In this document: piece after piece, positions 12,123 through 25,077 of the stretch
Layout: each line of letters opens with the position of its first letter
Position numbering within the stretch: position 1 is the stretch's first letter
Notes under the pieces: generated by a model
Databases searched by the model: none
What the model was told of the DNA's origin: nothing
The model's input: the letters and a program-made list of their open reading frames with translations, nothing else
Assembly (NCBI GenBank): GCA_002914845.1
Contig: JXTC01000163.1
Coordinates: forward strand, 569,890-633,889
Origin: Trema orientale
Taxonomy: Eukaryota; Streptophyta; Magnoliopsida; Rosales; Cannabaceae
Direction of reading: 5' to 3'
Length of the DNA stretch: 64,000 nucleotides
Made by a program: the position numbers and the translations under genes

Positions 12123-15100
12123 TAAAGCAGGTGAGACATGTCTCTCAATCCTAAACCCTCCAAGTGACTTAAAAATCTTCGCTGGAAGTGTTTTTGTAAA
12201 AGGATCAGCAATGTTGTTTTCAGATGCTATCTTCATAACGGCCACGTCTCCTCGATGTACTATCTCTCTAATCAGATGATACTTTCTCTCTATATGCTTT
12301 CCTCTCTTGTGACTTCTTGGTTCTTTTGAATTTGCCACCGCTCCACTGTTGTCGCAGTATAAAGTCAATGGCTTATCCATATTTGGAACAACTTCTAAAT
12401 CAGTAAAGAACTTTCTGAGCAAAACTGCTTCTTTAGCTGCTTCACAAGCTGCTATGTATTCTGCTTCTATAGTAGAATCTGCAGTGCTGGATTATTTAAT
12501 ACTTCTCCAGACAATGGCTCCACCACAAAGAGTGAACACTGACCCAGACGTCGACTTTCGAGTATCTTTGTCTGATTGAAAATCAGAATCAGTGTAACCA
12601 GTAGGAATCAAGTCCTGACTTGAATAAANNNNNNNNNNNNNNNNNNNNNNNNNNNNNNNNNNNNNNNNNNNNNNNNNNNNNNNNNNNNNNNNNNNNNNNN
12701 NNNNNNNNNNNNNNNNNNNNNNNNNNNNNNNNNNNNNNNNNNNNNNNNNNNNNNNNNNNNNNNNNNNNNNNNNNNNNNNNNNNNNNNNNNNNNNNNNNNN
12801 NNNNNNNNNNNNNNGAACACTGACCCAGACGTCGACTTTCGAGTATCTTTGTCTGATTGAAAATCAGAATCAGTGTAACCAGTAGGAATCAAGTCCTGAC
12901 TTGAATAAATCAGCATATAATTTCCCGTTCTTCTAAGATACTTGAGAATATGCTTTACCGCTATCCAGTGATCTAATCCTGGATTTGAATGAAACTGACT
13001 GACTATCCCTACTGCGTAGCATATGTCAGGCATAGTACACAACATGGCGTACATAAGGCTACCAACTGCAGATGCATAAGGAACCCGTCTCATATCCTCT
13101 TCCTGTTAAGGTGTCTTGGGACATTGCTCTTTGGAAAGAATAACTCCATGTCGAGAAGATAACTGTCCTTTCTTGGAGTTTTACATCGAAAAACGAATGA
13201 GCACCTTATCAATATAAGATGCTTGAGATAGTGCCAAAAGTCTGTTCTTGCGATCTCGAATAATCTAGATCCCAAGCACATAACTTGTTTCTCCCAAATC
13301 TTTCATTTGGAATTGCTCAGCTAGCCACTTCTTTATATTAGATAATATTTCCACATCATTCCCAATGAGCAAAATATCATCTACATAAAGAACTAGGAAG
13401 ACCACTTTATTGTCTTTGATGTACTTGTATACACAAGGTTCATCAACATTTTGATCGAAACCATAAGATTTAATCGTCTCATCAAATCTTAGATTCCATG
13501 ATCTTGAAGCTTGCTTAAGTCCATAAATGGACCTAAGTAGCTTGCAGACTTTCTGCTCTTGGTCTTTAGCTACAAAACCTTTTGGTTGCACCATATAGAT
13601 GCTTTCTTCAAGATAGCCATTCAAAAAAGCTGTCTTGACATCCATTTTCCATATTTCATAGTCTAAACATGCAGCAATGGATAAGAGGATACGTATGGAT
13701 TTAAGCATGGCTACTGGCGAGAAATTCTCCTCATAGTCAACTCCCTCTTTTTGGGTATAACCCTTTGCCACTAATCTAGTCTTGAATGTTTCAACTTTCC
13801 CATCTACACCTCTTTTCTTTTTATAGATCCATTTACATTCAATAGACCTGACATCTTCAGGTAGATCTACAAGTTCCCAGACAGAATTGGAATACATGGA
13901 TTCTATTTCTTGGTTCATAGCCTCTTGCCATTTTTCCTTATCAGAATCTTCCATTGCATGCTTGTATGTCAATGGGTCATCTTGATTACTATCGAAAACA
14001 GCAACATGTGCTTCTCCAACTTCCCTGTAGTGAGCAGGTGGTCTAATAACCCTCCCACTACGTCGAGTTGCCAAGGTATTCTGATCTGGAATAGTGGTCT
14101 CATAATTTTGTCGTTCAACAACTGTTGTTGGTTGTGGTCTGATCTGATCAGAAAGTAATTCCTCTAGTACAACTTTACTTCGAGGTTTGAAATCTGTTAT
14201 ATAGTTATTTTCAAGAAAAGTGGCATTTGTCGATACAAATACCTTTTTCTCTTGAGGACTATAAAACAAACCTCCTCTCGTGCCTTTTGGACAACCTACA
14301 AACAAACAAACCTCTGTATGTAGTTTTAACTTCCCAGTCTTTCCTTTCAGTACATGTGCTTGACACCCCCATATGCGAATATGACTTAAACTAGGTTTAC
14401 GCCCATTCTACAACTCTAAAGGTGTCTTTTGGATAGACTTGGAAGGTACTACATTCAAAATATAAACAGCAGTTTGAAGTGCATAACCCCAGAATGAGAG
14501 TGGTAGGGAAGTGTAGCTCATCATTGATCTAACCATATCAAGCAACGTTCGGTTTCTCCTTTCTGCAACACTATTTTGTTGTGGTGTTCCAGGTGCTGTG
14601 AGTTGGGATAGGATGCCATTCTCCAGCATGTGATCCTTGAATTCATTATCAAGGTATTCACCTCCTCGATCTGATCGAAGAGTTTTTAATGACTTACCTA
14701 ATTACTTTTCAGCTTCTGCTGTGAATTCTTTGAACTTTTCAAAGGTTTCAGATTTTCTTTGCATTAGGTACACGTATCCATATCTTGAATAGTCATTAAT
14801 AAATGTGATAAAATATTCATAACTGCCTCTTGCTTATACATTCAATGGACCACATACATCGCTATGTACAAGCTCAAGGGGTTCTTTGACCCTTTCACCC
14901 ATTGCTGAGAAAGGTCTCTTAGTCATTTTCCCTTCTAGACAAGATTCACAAACTGGTAGAGTGCCAACTTTTAGCTTTCTTAAAGGATCATCCTTTACAA
15001 GTCTGTTTATCCTATCTAGATTAATATGCCCTAACCTAAGGTGCCAAAGATATGTATCGTCGTCATGAGAAACTTTTTGCTTTTTAGATTTGGGATGTTC

Positions 15101-15595
15101 TACTTTAAACATTTCGGTATTAAGCAGTGATTGTTCATCCGGCCTTAACATTGAAAGTCCATTCTCCATTTATACAGAACAAATATTTAAACTATTTCTA
15201 GAAATAATAATCTCATTATTAAGAAAAGAAACACCAAATATTTGTTCAAATAATCTTGACATAGAAATCAAATTCCTACGAAAACCAGGAATAAAATAAA
15301 CATTGTTCAATAACAAAAATTTATTCCTAAAATGAAGACGGACGACTCCCACTGCTTTTGTCAAAACTTTGGCTCCATTGCCTACTCTCATCGTGAATTC
15401 CCCATCGGCAAGCTCCCTTGAAGAACTAAGCATCTGAAAAGAAGAACAAATATGATTAGTGGCTCCTGAATCAACTATCCAGGAAGATATATCAAATAAA
15501 TCTTCTTCCACTAAATAAGCTTCTAAAACAAGTAAATCATATTTACCTTTCTTCTTCTCTTTCAACTCGGAGAGATACTTGTTATAGTTTCTCTT
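12123..15595 (-). pseudogene. copia pol remains: protease, integrase, RT, RNase H (fossil)
   Basis: Parts on the minus strand: protease (about 15170-15565, WIVDSGATNHIC), GAG-pre-integrase and zinc region (about 14834-15169, HLRLGHINLDR and CESCLEGK), integrase core (about 14408-14830, [17 protein letters not shown]), reverse transcriptase (about 13265-14305, WKMDVKTAFLNG and LYVDDILLIGN) and RNase H (about 12123-13093, SKEPRSHKRGKHIERKYH). The order is that of Ty1/copia. It no longer forms a single open frame and has several breaks; an assembly gap (12629-12814) lies in the RNase H part. Confidence 0.93.
12629..12814. other. assembly gap (186 N) with identical flanks
   Basis: A run of 186 N. 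The 95 bases before it (12534-12628) are identical to the 95 bases after it (12815-12909). Such perfect flanking overlap is typical of a scaffold join in which two contigs overlap but were not merged, so the gap length and the second copy are probably artefacts. Confidence 0.9.
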
Positions 15596-16408
15596 CTAAT
15601 ACCCTTCAACTCCGCAGTGAAAACATTTTCCTTTAGGCTTTTTGTCCTTGGAGTAGTTCTTCTTGGTGCTTGTGTTGCCCTTCTTGCTCTTTTTAGGCTT
15701 AGACCCAAAGGCACCCTTGTTCTTCCTCTTATTATTTTTGTTAGAGGTAGAGGGATTCTCTTCTGTAATATTTGCTTTAGCAACAGTTGCTAAACAATTT
15801 TTACCTTTATCTTTCGATATCGATTCAAAGGTTTGCAGTTCATTGAGCAATTGAGTCATCGTATAATTCAACTTGTTCATAACATAGTTGCTCTTGAACT
15901 GAAGAAAATCATGTGAGAGCGATTCCAAAATTATACTCACTTGGGTGCGGTCATCTATCGTAGCCCCGTGAACTTCAGCCTCTCCAAAGTAATTGATCAT
16001 GTTCAAAACATGATCTCTTACCGGAGTTCTTCTTTTCATCTTTGCATTCATAGCCTTTTTAATGGCGTCATGTCGAGATTGATCAGATTGTTGCCCAAAC
16101 ATGGCTTGGAGGGACTCCATTATCTTATAAGCAGTCTCCATCCTTTCATGCTTAGCTCTAAGCACGTCACTCATGCCTGCTAACATGTAGCAGCGAGTTT
16201 TATTATTGGCATTAGTCCACTTTTTATAGCTTTCTCGTGCAGCACGAGTAGCATTAGCGGCGGATTGTGGAGGACATTCCTCCATAAGCATAAACTTGTA
16301 GTCTTCACTAACAAGCACGATGTTCATATTACTTTTCCACTTGATAAAATTATCTCCAGTTAATTTTTCATTTGCGAGTAAAGCGATAATGGGATTCGAG
16401 GTTGACAT
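15596..16408 (-). pseudogene. copia gag region (fossil)
   Basis: A long open frame of about 270 codons on the minus strand, starting best at MSTSNPIIALL (an upstream in-frame ATG at 16516 adds an unlikely hydrophobic leader). It contains the copia gag wording LTGDNFIKWKSNM and YKKWTNANNKTRCYML, a basic lysine-rich stretch and the start of a CCHC zinc knuckle (KCFHCGVEGY) at its end. In a living relative it would form the virus-like particle. It belongs to the same decayed element as the pol remains below it. Confidence 0.9.
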
Positions 16409-18216
16409 GTTTGCTAAAATTAAATAAATAAAATAACATTCAACATATTTGAAAATAAATATCACAAATAATTCGGAATAGTAAGAGTGATGCATGATGC
16501 AAGTAAGTGAACACATAAACTTATTTACTAATTCTACGGTAATTCAATTTTCTCTAATTAGGTGCCGTCGTAGGATAGATCACATAATTATTAATTGAAT
16601 TGAGACATTCTCAATTAATAAATAAAACATCAAAATATTTCATATTTTCTTTTATTTATTAACTACCGTTTTATGGTCAAGATACTGTTAACAATTTAAT
16701 TATATCCTCATGAGTGTGGCCCATTATTTCGGATTTTAGCAACTTAACTCAAAATTGCCGCCGTAGGGTAGGTCAATTTTGAAATACATTCTAAAATCCT
16801 ATCTCTTGGAAATTAAGCCTTGTTATTAATTTAAATGGACACCCTCCGTAGGGAGGACGAAATCTATGCGTCTCTAGGCGCCAATTAAATCGTACGGTGC
16901 TTAATTAATAATGGAGACCGTGAGATATATTGTCATATACCCCTCTCCCACTCATTATTTGAAAATCTTATGTGTTTTTACTAATAAACATCTAATGTTT
17001 TTATTTAACCTAGTTATTATATCTAATATAATTTTCTAAGTTAATCTATTAGACCAATCTAATTGGTCCTAAATAAATTACTAGATTTTCTAAAAATCAA
17101 AATTATTATTATAGGAATAATTTGGCTAATCTAATTAATCTAATCAATAAGGATAGCCTAAATTAAATAAGTGTGATATTACAAAAATTTAACTATTAAA
17201 TTTAAATCACATTATTCAATTTTTTTTATTCCTATTTAATTATTTAATCTAATTAAATTAGTCATATTCTAACTAAACTATTTTAGCATGAATATAACAT
17301 GTATGCATGACATTCATAAATGACTATGAGTGGGTATAATGAATGGCATTTTGTAATGTATGGTCATGTTATACATATCACATATAATATAATAATAAAA
17401 TAAAATAAAATGATATTTGGTTGGGTCCCATAGGAATTTACAGCTCAATGAAATAATAAAATTACAAAGAGTCAAAGGCACACGGGCCCGAAAGCTATCC
17501 GCTGGTCTTCTTGAGCCTCCTTTCTCCTTTTGATATTTTTACAAATCATATTCGTAAAAAATGATATTCCTATAAATAGTTTTCATAAAACTTACCTAAC
17601 CCATATAATATCTAAATAAATAGGGCTTGGGCCTAGGCTTGGGCCTAGGCCTGGGCCCATTTACTTTTTTTTTTTAACGCAAACTACATATATATAATAT
17701 AATATATATATACTAAATTCTATATATACACACACATATATGTATATATATCTTATAAAAAAACGTTCTTTTTTTTTATTATAACAAAACCGTTTTCTCA
17801 AAAAACGTAACATATATATATTATATTAATTATATATATTTATTAAACTATTTAATAAAATAATATATTAATATATATATATTATATTTTAAAAAAAAAA
17901 ATTTTTTTTTTTGCAAGTTCTTTAGGGCGTCGGGTCAGCTTCAAATGTATCTCCATCACCTTCCTTGTACATTATAAGGAAAAAGAAAATAAAAAATTCA
18001 ACAAAGCCCATACCTCAAAATTATGGTTTACATCTTTTGATCTAATCAAAATAAATTGTAAAAAATTAAAACTTAAGGAACCATATAATTAACGACCAAA
18101 TATCAACCATACATCCATCATATGATAACTCATCCATTCATCATCAAATACATAGAAAAAAATTAATGCAATACCCACTCATGCATACAAATAATTAATA
18201 CTATATACTCATATAA
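16409..18216 (-). other. long copia leader between primer site and gag
   Basis: About 1.8 kb of AT-rich, non-coding sequence between the tRNA primer site and gag. This is longer than the leader of most compact copia elements. It holds (ta)n tracts near 17690-17880 and short direct repeats (cttgggcctaggc near 17630-17655). No inserted element with clear ends was seen in it. Confidence 0.6.
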
Positions 18217-18230
18217 CCTCTCTGATACCA
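18217..18230 (-). other. copia primer-binding site (tRNA-Met type)
   Basis: On the minus strand, two bases after the 5' LTR, the sequence reads TGGTATCAGAGAGG. Its first eleven bases match the 3' end complement of initiator tRNA-Met used by most plant copia elements. This fixes the element's direction as minus. Confidence 0.9.
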
Positions 18231-18232
18231 AT

Positions 18233-20097
18233 TGTTGGAATTAAAAACGATTTTCGCAGCGAAAGATTGGCCCGGGAACATTTAAAAATTTTCTCAAAAT
18301 AATTGACTATATGAGTGCATAGTATTAATTCATAACAAATAGGAACACACAAAGAAAATAGATCTAATACCTCTTGTAGCTTATCAGCAGATCCTACCTT
18401 TATTGTCTTCTAAACCACGATCTTCCAATCCAAGCCTCAAGCACAACTGGATGAACGTGTGGGCGTTACGTACAATTTCTTAAAACTCACACTTTAGGCC
18501 ATTGCAATTTTCTCAACACATGAGATTGCAAGAGTTTGTTCTATAGAGAATAGAAAGACTCTCTTCTTTTTCTCTCTAGTTTATGGAGGCTCTATAGAAA
18601 ATAATATGTACCGTATATCTATTATCTGCTAGGATTTTCTTTATATATATATATATCTATTTATTAAACTATTTAATAAATAATATATTAGTCAAACTAA
18701 TATCTATATATATATAACTTTTAAAGTAAACGTGACCTTATATCATTAGGAAATGTTAGTTTCCCTTTTTTTTTCTTTTTAAATATAATTATATATATAT
18801 ATATATTTAAATTAATTAATCTAATTAATTAATTAATATATATATCTATATAAACTAGTAGATAACTACTTCACTTTCAGTCAGTTTCCCAATTTCTATT
18901 TATCTAATTATCTCATAATTAGATATTTTTAAATTCAAAATTTAAACAAACTGGAAAACTTATCCCTCCATAAATTTAAATTAATTAATTCAAAATTAAT
19001 TAATTAAGTAATTAATTAATAATAATTATTAATTACATATAGATAAACTATTTATCTAGACAAAGTGTACAGTAACAAAAATAATGTAATATCCAGTACA
19101 GTGTTTGTAAGAGATGGAATTAGGGACCTATGGGCCTGTAATTCAAGCTCCAATAAATTATGACAATTAATTAAACTCTTTAATTAATTTGTCTAATTTA
19201 TTAATTCCAGTATTACTCCATTAAAAATCTGGAATTGCACTCTTGAAGTTACAGAATTAATTTACTCAGAAAATAGTGAGCAGTCCATCAATTTAATCAT
19301 TACACGTAGTTCAATCCTCCATAGACAATTCATAATTGGAGCTAGGTCATGTTCCGTTTACCTCTCTAATTACATCTTTATCCTTGTGTATCATTGACTC
19401 TGTAATGAATAATTAATTTATAAATCTATTATAAATTGAGTACTCAAACTCTTCAAGTCCTGAATAAATAGACAAGGGAATCATCTTTCTAGCTTCCTAA
19501 TAGAAGGAATGGATTCCATATCTGTAAGTTACATTCCCAGCTACTCTTCTCATCATGCTCCCAAGATACAAGTATTTCGATCTGTTTAAAAAACAAATCT
19601 TTAACAAGTATGTCAAAGAACATAATGTTATAAATAGGAGTCTATAACTACTCAAGATTAAGATTGATTTATATATGATCATCTATTGACATTATTTGAA
19701 CTCTCAACAGTTAGCGGAATTTATGTGAGATTCAAATCATGTCTGATCCAGTCCTATATAATCGAATTATATAAAGTACCTCCATTGTGATGTCAACACA
19801 TCAATAGTCCGGATAAGACTATTACATTCTCAATGTTAATGGACCGTACTAATAATATTTAATTAAAGATCCCAAATTTTAATTAATTGTTATGGACTAT
19901 ATTTAGTTTATTATCCATAAATTTAATCCTCATGTATATAACACTTATAAACTAAATTTGTGGTCACATAAATAAACTAGGGATTTTTTGATATTTAAAG
20001 ACATACCTATTATGCACAAATTCAAATTAAAAAATTTTATTTTATTAATTCAGCAAATATCCAAAATATACATGATTTTAGGGCATACACTCTAATA
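18233..20097 (-). repeat. 5' LTR of the copia element (right copy)
   Basis: A 1865-bp repeat, TGTTGGAATT to CTCTAATA on the plus strand, aligned with 10392-12107. On the right it is followed directly by the target duplication ATGTA. Substitutions against its partner run at roughly 6% in the stretch compared by eye. Confidence 0.93.
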
Positions 20098-20102
20098 ATG
20101 TA

Positions 20103-20811
20103 TTGTTCGGGAACCATGGTTCTAGTGGGACTAAAAGAATTATGACTATGTTTATCAATCTATAATATGAATGGACATAAATAGAATGTTTTCTTTTCAC
20201 ATTTATATAATTTCTTCTCCCATTTATATAATTTCTTCCACATTTGGAAATGGTGTCAAAATAAGCCGATACAGGCACAACACGATTATAAGTTGGCACA
20301 TACATGGCGTGATTAATAACCGTGTTCGGTACAATGCAGCACAGTTAATAACCGTACCCGGGCCGACACGACACGATAAGTAAATATACTCAGGCTGGCA
20401 CAGCACAGGCATGGGCATAGGCACAGGCACGGTATATGACAGATACGAATAAAAGGCACGATTAAAAAAAATAATTAGTTTGCAAAAAATTTACTTAAAC
20501 TAAATTTTTATTTTATTTTTTTGGGCATAATTTTAAGAAAATAATTTTAAAAAATAAGAAAATAAAATAAAATAATCTCTAAGTAAAACTAATATGTATT
20601 ATAAATATTATGTTGATTTTTAATTTTTTAAAGCAAAAGGTTCCAAAATTTAGTAAGTTTGGGTCAAAAAGTTCAAAAACATTAAGAATTTAGGGCAAAA
20701 ATCACCTCTAATAGAAAATCCTTACCAGGTTAAGAAAGAAAAATACAGCTTAAGTAGGTGCTAATCTTAAACTTTAATGTATATATTTTAATTTAGTTTA
20801 AGCAGGTAATG
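20103..20811. other. intergenic with a scrap of a GC-rich dispersed repeat
   Basis: No gene. At about 20250-20460 there is a stretch rich in ggcacagg, cgacacgac and ccgggcc wording that stands out from the AT-rich flanks. It resembles the internal vocabulary of the Mutator-like element at 21300-22023, so it may be the scrap of a related transposon. A 24-bp direct repeat (catttatataatttcttc) occurs at about 20198-20245. Confidence 0.45.
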
Positions 20812-23025
20812 AGTGATTAATTCCCTCACAAATCAAGTATCATTCAGCTCAAATAATTATAAGTTCTCAAGCATTTCTATTGGTTTAATGTGCTTTTGCT
20901 TTATTTTTGTAGTTTCTGTGAATAAATAAAAATCAAGATAAACTGATGCTAAATATGGATATTTCAACTCTTTAGATGAAAGTTAAGTCTGATACGAATG
21001 CAACGCAAAGAAAATCAGGCAAAATAGAGCTAAAACGAAGAAATGGCGCCTCGGGGAAGAAAAGCAGTTGTGCTGAGTTTCAAAATTAAGAGCGACGCGG
21101 CACTTGAATAGTAATGTTGCAGTGCTGCTTGAAAATTAGACTTCTAGAGGCTAGAGCACCCCGCTGCTTGCTAGGGAGCACCGTGGTGCTACCCAACATC
21201 CTGAAGTGTATTTTCAGCTAGTTTTTAGAGCCAATCTGGACTATTGATGTCATCTGCTCAAATGGTTGACATTTCACCCAATCTAGGTCACTTTGGAGTA
21301 GGGGTGGCAATTCGTGTTGTCGTGTCATATTCGTGTCGTGTCGAGGCATATATATAACAAGCAATTACCAAACCCAAACCCGACACGTTTATTATTCGTG
21401 TCATGATTTGTAAACCCACACCCGACACGCTAAATAAACAGGTTAACCTGTGAGCGACACATTTAACACGTTATTTAAATAGGTCGTATTCAGATCGTGT
21501 CCAACGTAATACGATCTGCTAACCTGTATACTGTTAACCCGTTAATTGAACTCAATTTAACATGTTAATGTTAAATATGTTATATTTGGTTCAACTTGAC
21601 ATAACGTATTAACTTATTAATTTTAACATGTTAACTTATTTCATATTTTCAATACAACTTGATATAATCTATTAACTTATTTTATATTTCCAATATAACC
21701 AAGCAACCATAATCAAATAAATATAACACACAATCCAAAGTTTAAAACCAAAATAAAACTTTCAAATTTTAGTAAATAAAACATAAAAGGGAAGTTTTAA
21801 GTCTTGGTACACACAAGATAATATAATGTCTCAAAAAATTTAATCGTGTTAAACGGGTCAATTTCGGGTTTAACAGATTAACCTACTAATGACCTATTAT
21901 TTAATCATGTTTAATCGGGTTTAATCTGTTTTGACCTGTACCTGTTTAAGACAAACCCAAACCCGCTAACTTCGTGTCGTTTTCGAGTCGTGTTATCGTG
22001 TCGTGACCTAAATTGCCACCCCTACTTTGGAGTCCTTTAAGCCTCTATTTCAAGTGTAGAGAGTTGGAGAGAAAACACAACAAAGAGATCTCAAAAATCC
22101 TAGAGAGAAAAAAGCTTGGAGCAAAAATCTTTGAGAGGATGCTTGAGAGAGTGACTTAAAGAGATTGAAGCTTGAAGTTCTACCTCTACAGAAGAGTTTT
22201 TCTCATCCTCTTTCTCACCTTAGTTTCATTTGGATTTTGTATTATGCTTGATTATGGAATATATCTGGATATATGAAATTCCTGTTGAGATTACTGTTGG
22301 ATTCTCCTATATTGAATTAATTATTATATGCTTGGGGTATGATATAATTTAAACTTTGATTCTATATCTTGATTACCAATATGTTCTTTGATATTATTCT
22401 TGAATTTATTTATGCTATTCCATACTTAATGCTTCTCAACTAATTAGCTACTTGTTAGATTATCTAGTTTCTAGAATTCAGTACTTGAGAAAGGGAATTT
22501 TATAAACAATTATAGGATAGTATAACCTAAGACTTGTAGAGTTTGAGAGAACCTATAATTTTTTTTGAAGCCATGATCAAAGAATCATTGAACATAATGA
22601 ATTCTTAATTTTTAGGTTCGAAATAGAGATATTGGAACCGGGATTTCGGAATGATTTTGCTCAGCACTCTTGAGAAGGAATAGAAATACCATCAGATTCT
22701 TGGCTTGTAAACTAGAAATAATTGATTTGAAAATAATTGGTAATAAAAATACATAGTTGATGGTTAGGTGAATTTAATCTCCTAGTACATTTGTACATAG
22801 AAGTCTCCAAATTATATTTTTGTATTTATATTTATCTTTGTATTTATTTGGATTATAGATTCATTTAGTTTGGTTGCCTAGATAAAGTTAGGTCATGATA
22901 ATTCTGGTACATAGTGAAAATTTAGCACCCAATTCTGTTTGAGATCGACTACTCTCTTATCAATTATTACTTGTATACAACCCGCGTACTTGCGGTTATT
23001 TTACGTATATATATTTAGCATAACA
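20812..23025 (+). repeat. Athila-type LTR, plus orientation, with inserted transposon
   Basis: The right end (tttagcataaca, 23014-23025) is followed five to six bases later by a tRNA-Asp primer site, so this is a 5' LTR. Inside it is the GC-rich wording usual in Athila LTRs (gcaccccgctgcttgct, gcaccgtggtgctac). The left limit is a guess at tgattaattccc. A Mutator-like element occupies 21300-22023, so the LTR itself is about 1.5 kb. No matching 3' LTR is seen. Confidence 0.6.
21300..22023. mobile_element. non-autonomous Mutator-like element with 10-bp target duplication
   Basis: A 724-bp element with perfect 13-bp terminal inverted repeats (AGGGGTGGCAATT). It is flanked by a perfect 10-bp duplication ACTTTGGAGT (21290-21299 and 22024-22033) and sits inside an Athila LTR. 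It has no open frame of note. The interior is full of cgtgtcgtgtc and gacacg wording, a vocabulary seen in widespread plant elements of this type. A 9-11 bp duplication supports the Mutator superfamily. Confidence 0.92.
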
Positions 23026-23031
23026 AGTTTT

Positions 23032-23049
23032 TGGCACCGTTGCCGAGGA
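23032..23049 (+). other. primer-binding site, tRNA-Asp type
   Basis: tggcaccgttgccgagga differs at two positions from the complement of the tRNA-Asp 3' end (TGGCGCCGTTGCCGGGGA) that Athila elements use. It directly follows the LTR ending at about 23025. Confidence 0.85.
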
Positions 23050-25077
23050 TTTGGCATTTTAGATTATTATTGATATCAGAAGTAAGTTACATGATTTTAA
23101 TTGGTATTTATTTTTATTTTTATTTTCTATTTTTAAATGTTTGTTTTGCTAGGTGCTTGGAGATGTTAGATCAACAAGTCCTCTTATGGTTTACTCAATG
23201 AGACCCGTTGTTATTTTATTGTGCATGGTGGTGATACAAGATGTTGCTCATACTATACTCGAATCATGGTTTATCCGTGAGTATCAAATATAAAATTTTC
23301 TCAATAACCTTCAGCCCGAAACAAGAATGTAAGTGGAAAGAGGAAATAGTACCATCTCCATCTACCAACTATCAACGAATAAAGCTTATTAGTTGTTGGA
23401 AGACTTAGCCGACTTTGATTATCAGAGTTGGAATTATCCTCTAAGCCATCTCGATTTGGGAGATAATTCTAATATTTTGGCGCCATGGTTTGATACTCTA
23501 TATCACCAAGAGGAGCCTTCTCCTGACCTTGAATATCTTTTTCCACAATTTTCAGAGGAGACAAGACTTCGCCATGAGGAGTGGGAGAGAACAGAGACCA
23601 TTCATAATTTATAATTTGAGTCTCTTTATGACTCCCTTGAGGCCATGAGAAGAACGATGGCTATGATACATGCACAAATTACAAACGTAGATGAAAGCCA
23701 CCGTGAGGAGCCGAGCACAAGCGGGAGGATCTTGAGTTTATTTGATGATAATGACTTAAGTGAGGAGGAGAATCAAGAGTGGGTCAAGGAGGAAGAATCA
23801 CAAGACAATACTTGTGAATATCTTCACCCTTTGATATCCAAATCATCATGCTGCCACCATTCATTAAAGATGACATCTATGACGATCCTATATAGCCAAA
23901 ACCTCCTCTACTACTGCTAGCACTATTCATTCAAACCCACTAATCACATGTTCCGGTGCCGAGTCAAGTTAGGCATATATGTCGAATACTTCCATACATA
24001 GCCAAGCTTGAAGACATTCAAAACCACGACTTATTTGATGTGTCGTATGACACATACTATGGGTGGAAGCCGCTATTTGACGAGCTTTACCAATTGGTAC
24101 ATGAATAAGCCAAAAGATACAAAATTATGGAGAGGAGTCCCACACCACCTAAGTTAGAGTCACCTTGCCCAGAGCACTACCTTTATCAACCTTAATAGGA
24201 GGTAAGAATATCTCGCCTCCCCAGTATGTGTTCTTTTTCCTTGTGCTTATATTGAACATTTAAATTTTGAGAACATTGCCAATTTTAAGTTTGAGGGTAA
24301 AAACACTTATTGATCAATTATTTGTTGGGTATGGCTTTGCTTATGTGTTGGTAGTTGTAACTTTTCTTCCTATGAGTTGGTTTCTTTTGGCATATCCTTT
24401 ATCTTTTGTTTTGTTTTTTTTGTTTTTTTTTTTTTTGCTTATTTGAATAAGTTGTGAGTTTTGTTGAGATGAGATAACTCATTATTGATGATGAGTTGGT
24501 CACTAAATATTCTTTAGGTCTTTTAAAATGCAGTTTATTAAAATTATTTGTATGCTTAATTCACATTAATTGAACTTCATTTTTGATTCTATACATTTGA
24601 GCACGATAATTATGATCACTTGACTCATTGAGCTTTTGGAGAATACTTGTGTGCATTAGATAGTCATTGACATCTCATGAACTCTAAAATCCATTGGAGT
24701 GAAGCTTGAGACGAAATTCTATGTTAGGTATCATTGAAGAATGATTTAGGCCATCTTTGGACCGTTTGAGTCTTTCAAACTAACTTTGATACGTTATCAT
24801 TTTAGTACACTTACTTTGAGCCTTTTATACCTTTTTTTTCTACCACAATTTTTTCCAAACTAAAATAATGACCACCAACTCTTATACTTTAAACATGTTG
24901 ATTGTTTTAAAGAGTTAATTTATGTTATATTCATGTTGGGAAGAAGGGTGGTGTTATGAAAACAAAACAAAAAAAAAAAGAATAAAAAAAGAGAAAGGAA
25001 TAATTCGGTAAAAAAAAAAATTGTGTCTTTACCCTTTATTTTATTTTTCAACATTGAGGACAATGTTGATTTTGAGT
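23050..25077 (+). mobile_element. internal region of a non-autonomous or broken Athila-type element (fossil)
   Basis: After the primer site there is no gag, RT or integrase wording. Two open frames (23393-23614 and 23645-23920) encode acidic, unrecognised protein segments (for example SLFDDNDLSEEENQEW). From about 24260 the sequence has the 'aacattgccaattttaagtttgaggg' type of wording that marks the Athila 3' spacer; a similar mark recurs at 25050-25080. This suggests a short derivative lacking pol, broken before its 3' LTR. Function of the acidic frame is unknown. Confidence 0.5.

Larger units (their letters stand above)
10392..20097 (-). mobile_element. Ty1/copia LTR retrotransposon, structurally complete, decayed (fossil)
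   Basis: A 9.7-kb element on the minus strand is bounded by the target duplication ATGTA (10387-10391 and 20098-20102). In its own direction: 5' LTR (18233-20097), primer site for tRNA-Met, a long leader, gag, protease, integrase, reverse transcriptase, RNase H, a purine-rich tract and 3' LTR (10392-12107). Domain order protease-integrase-RT is diagnostic of Ty1/copia; the sub-lineage may be Tork/TAR-like but I am not sure. A hand comparison of the first roughly 300 bp of the two LTRs gives about 94% identity, suggesting insertion a few million years ago at usual plant rates. The coding part is broken in several places and is interrupted by an assembly gap. Confidence 0.95.
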
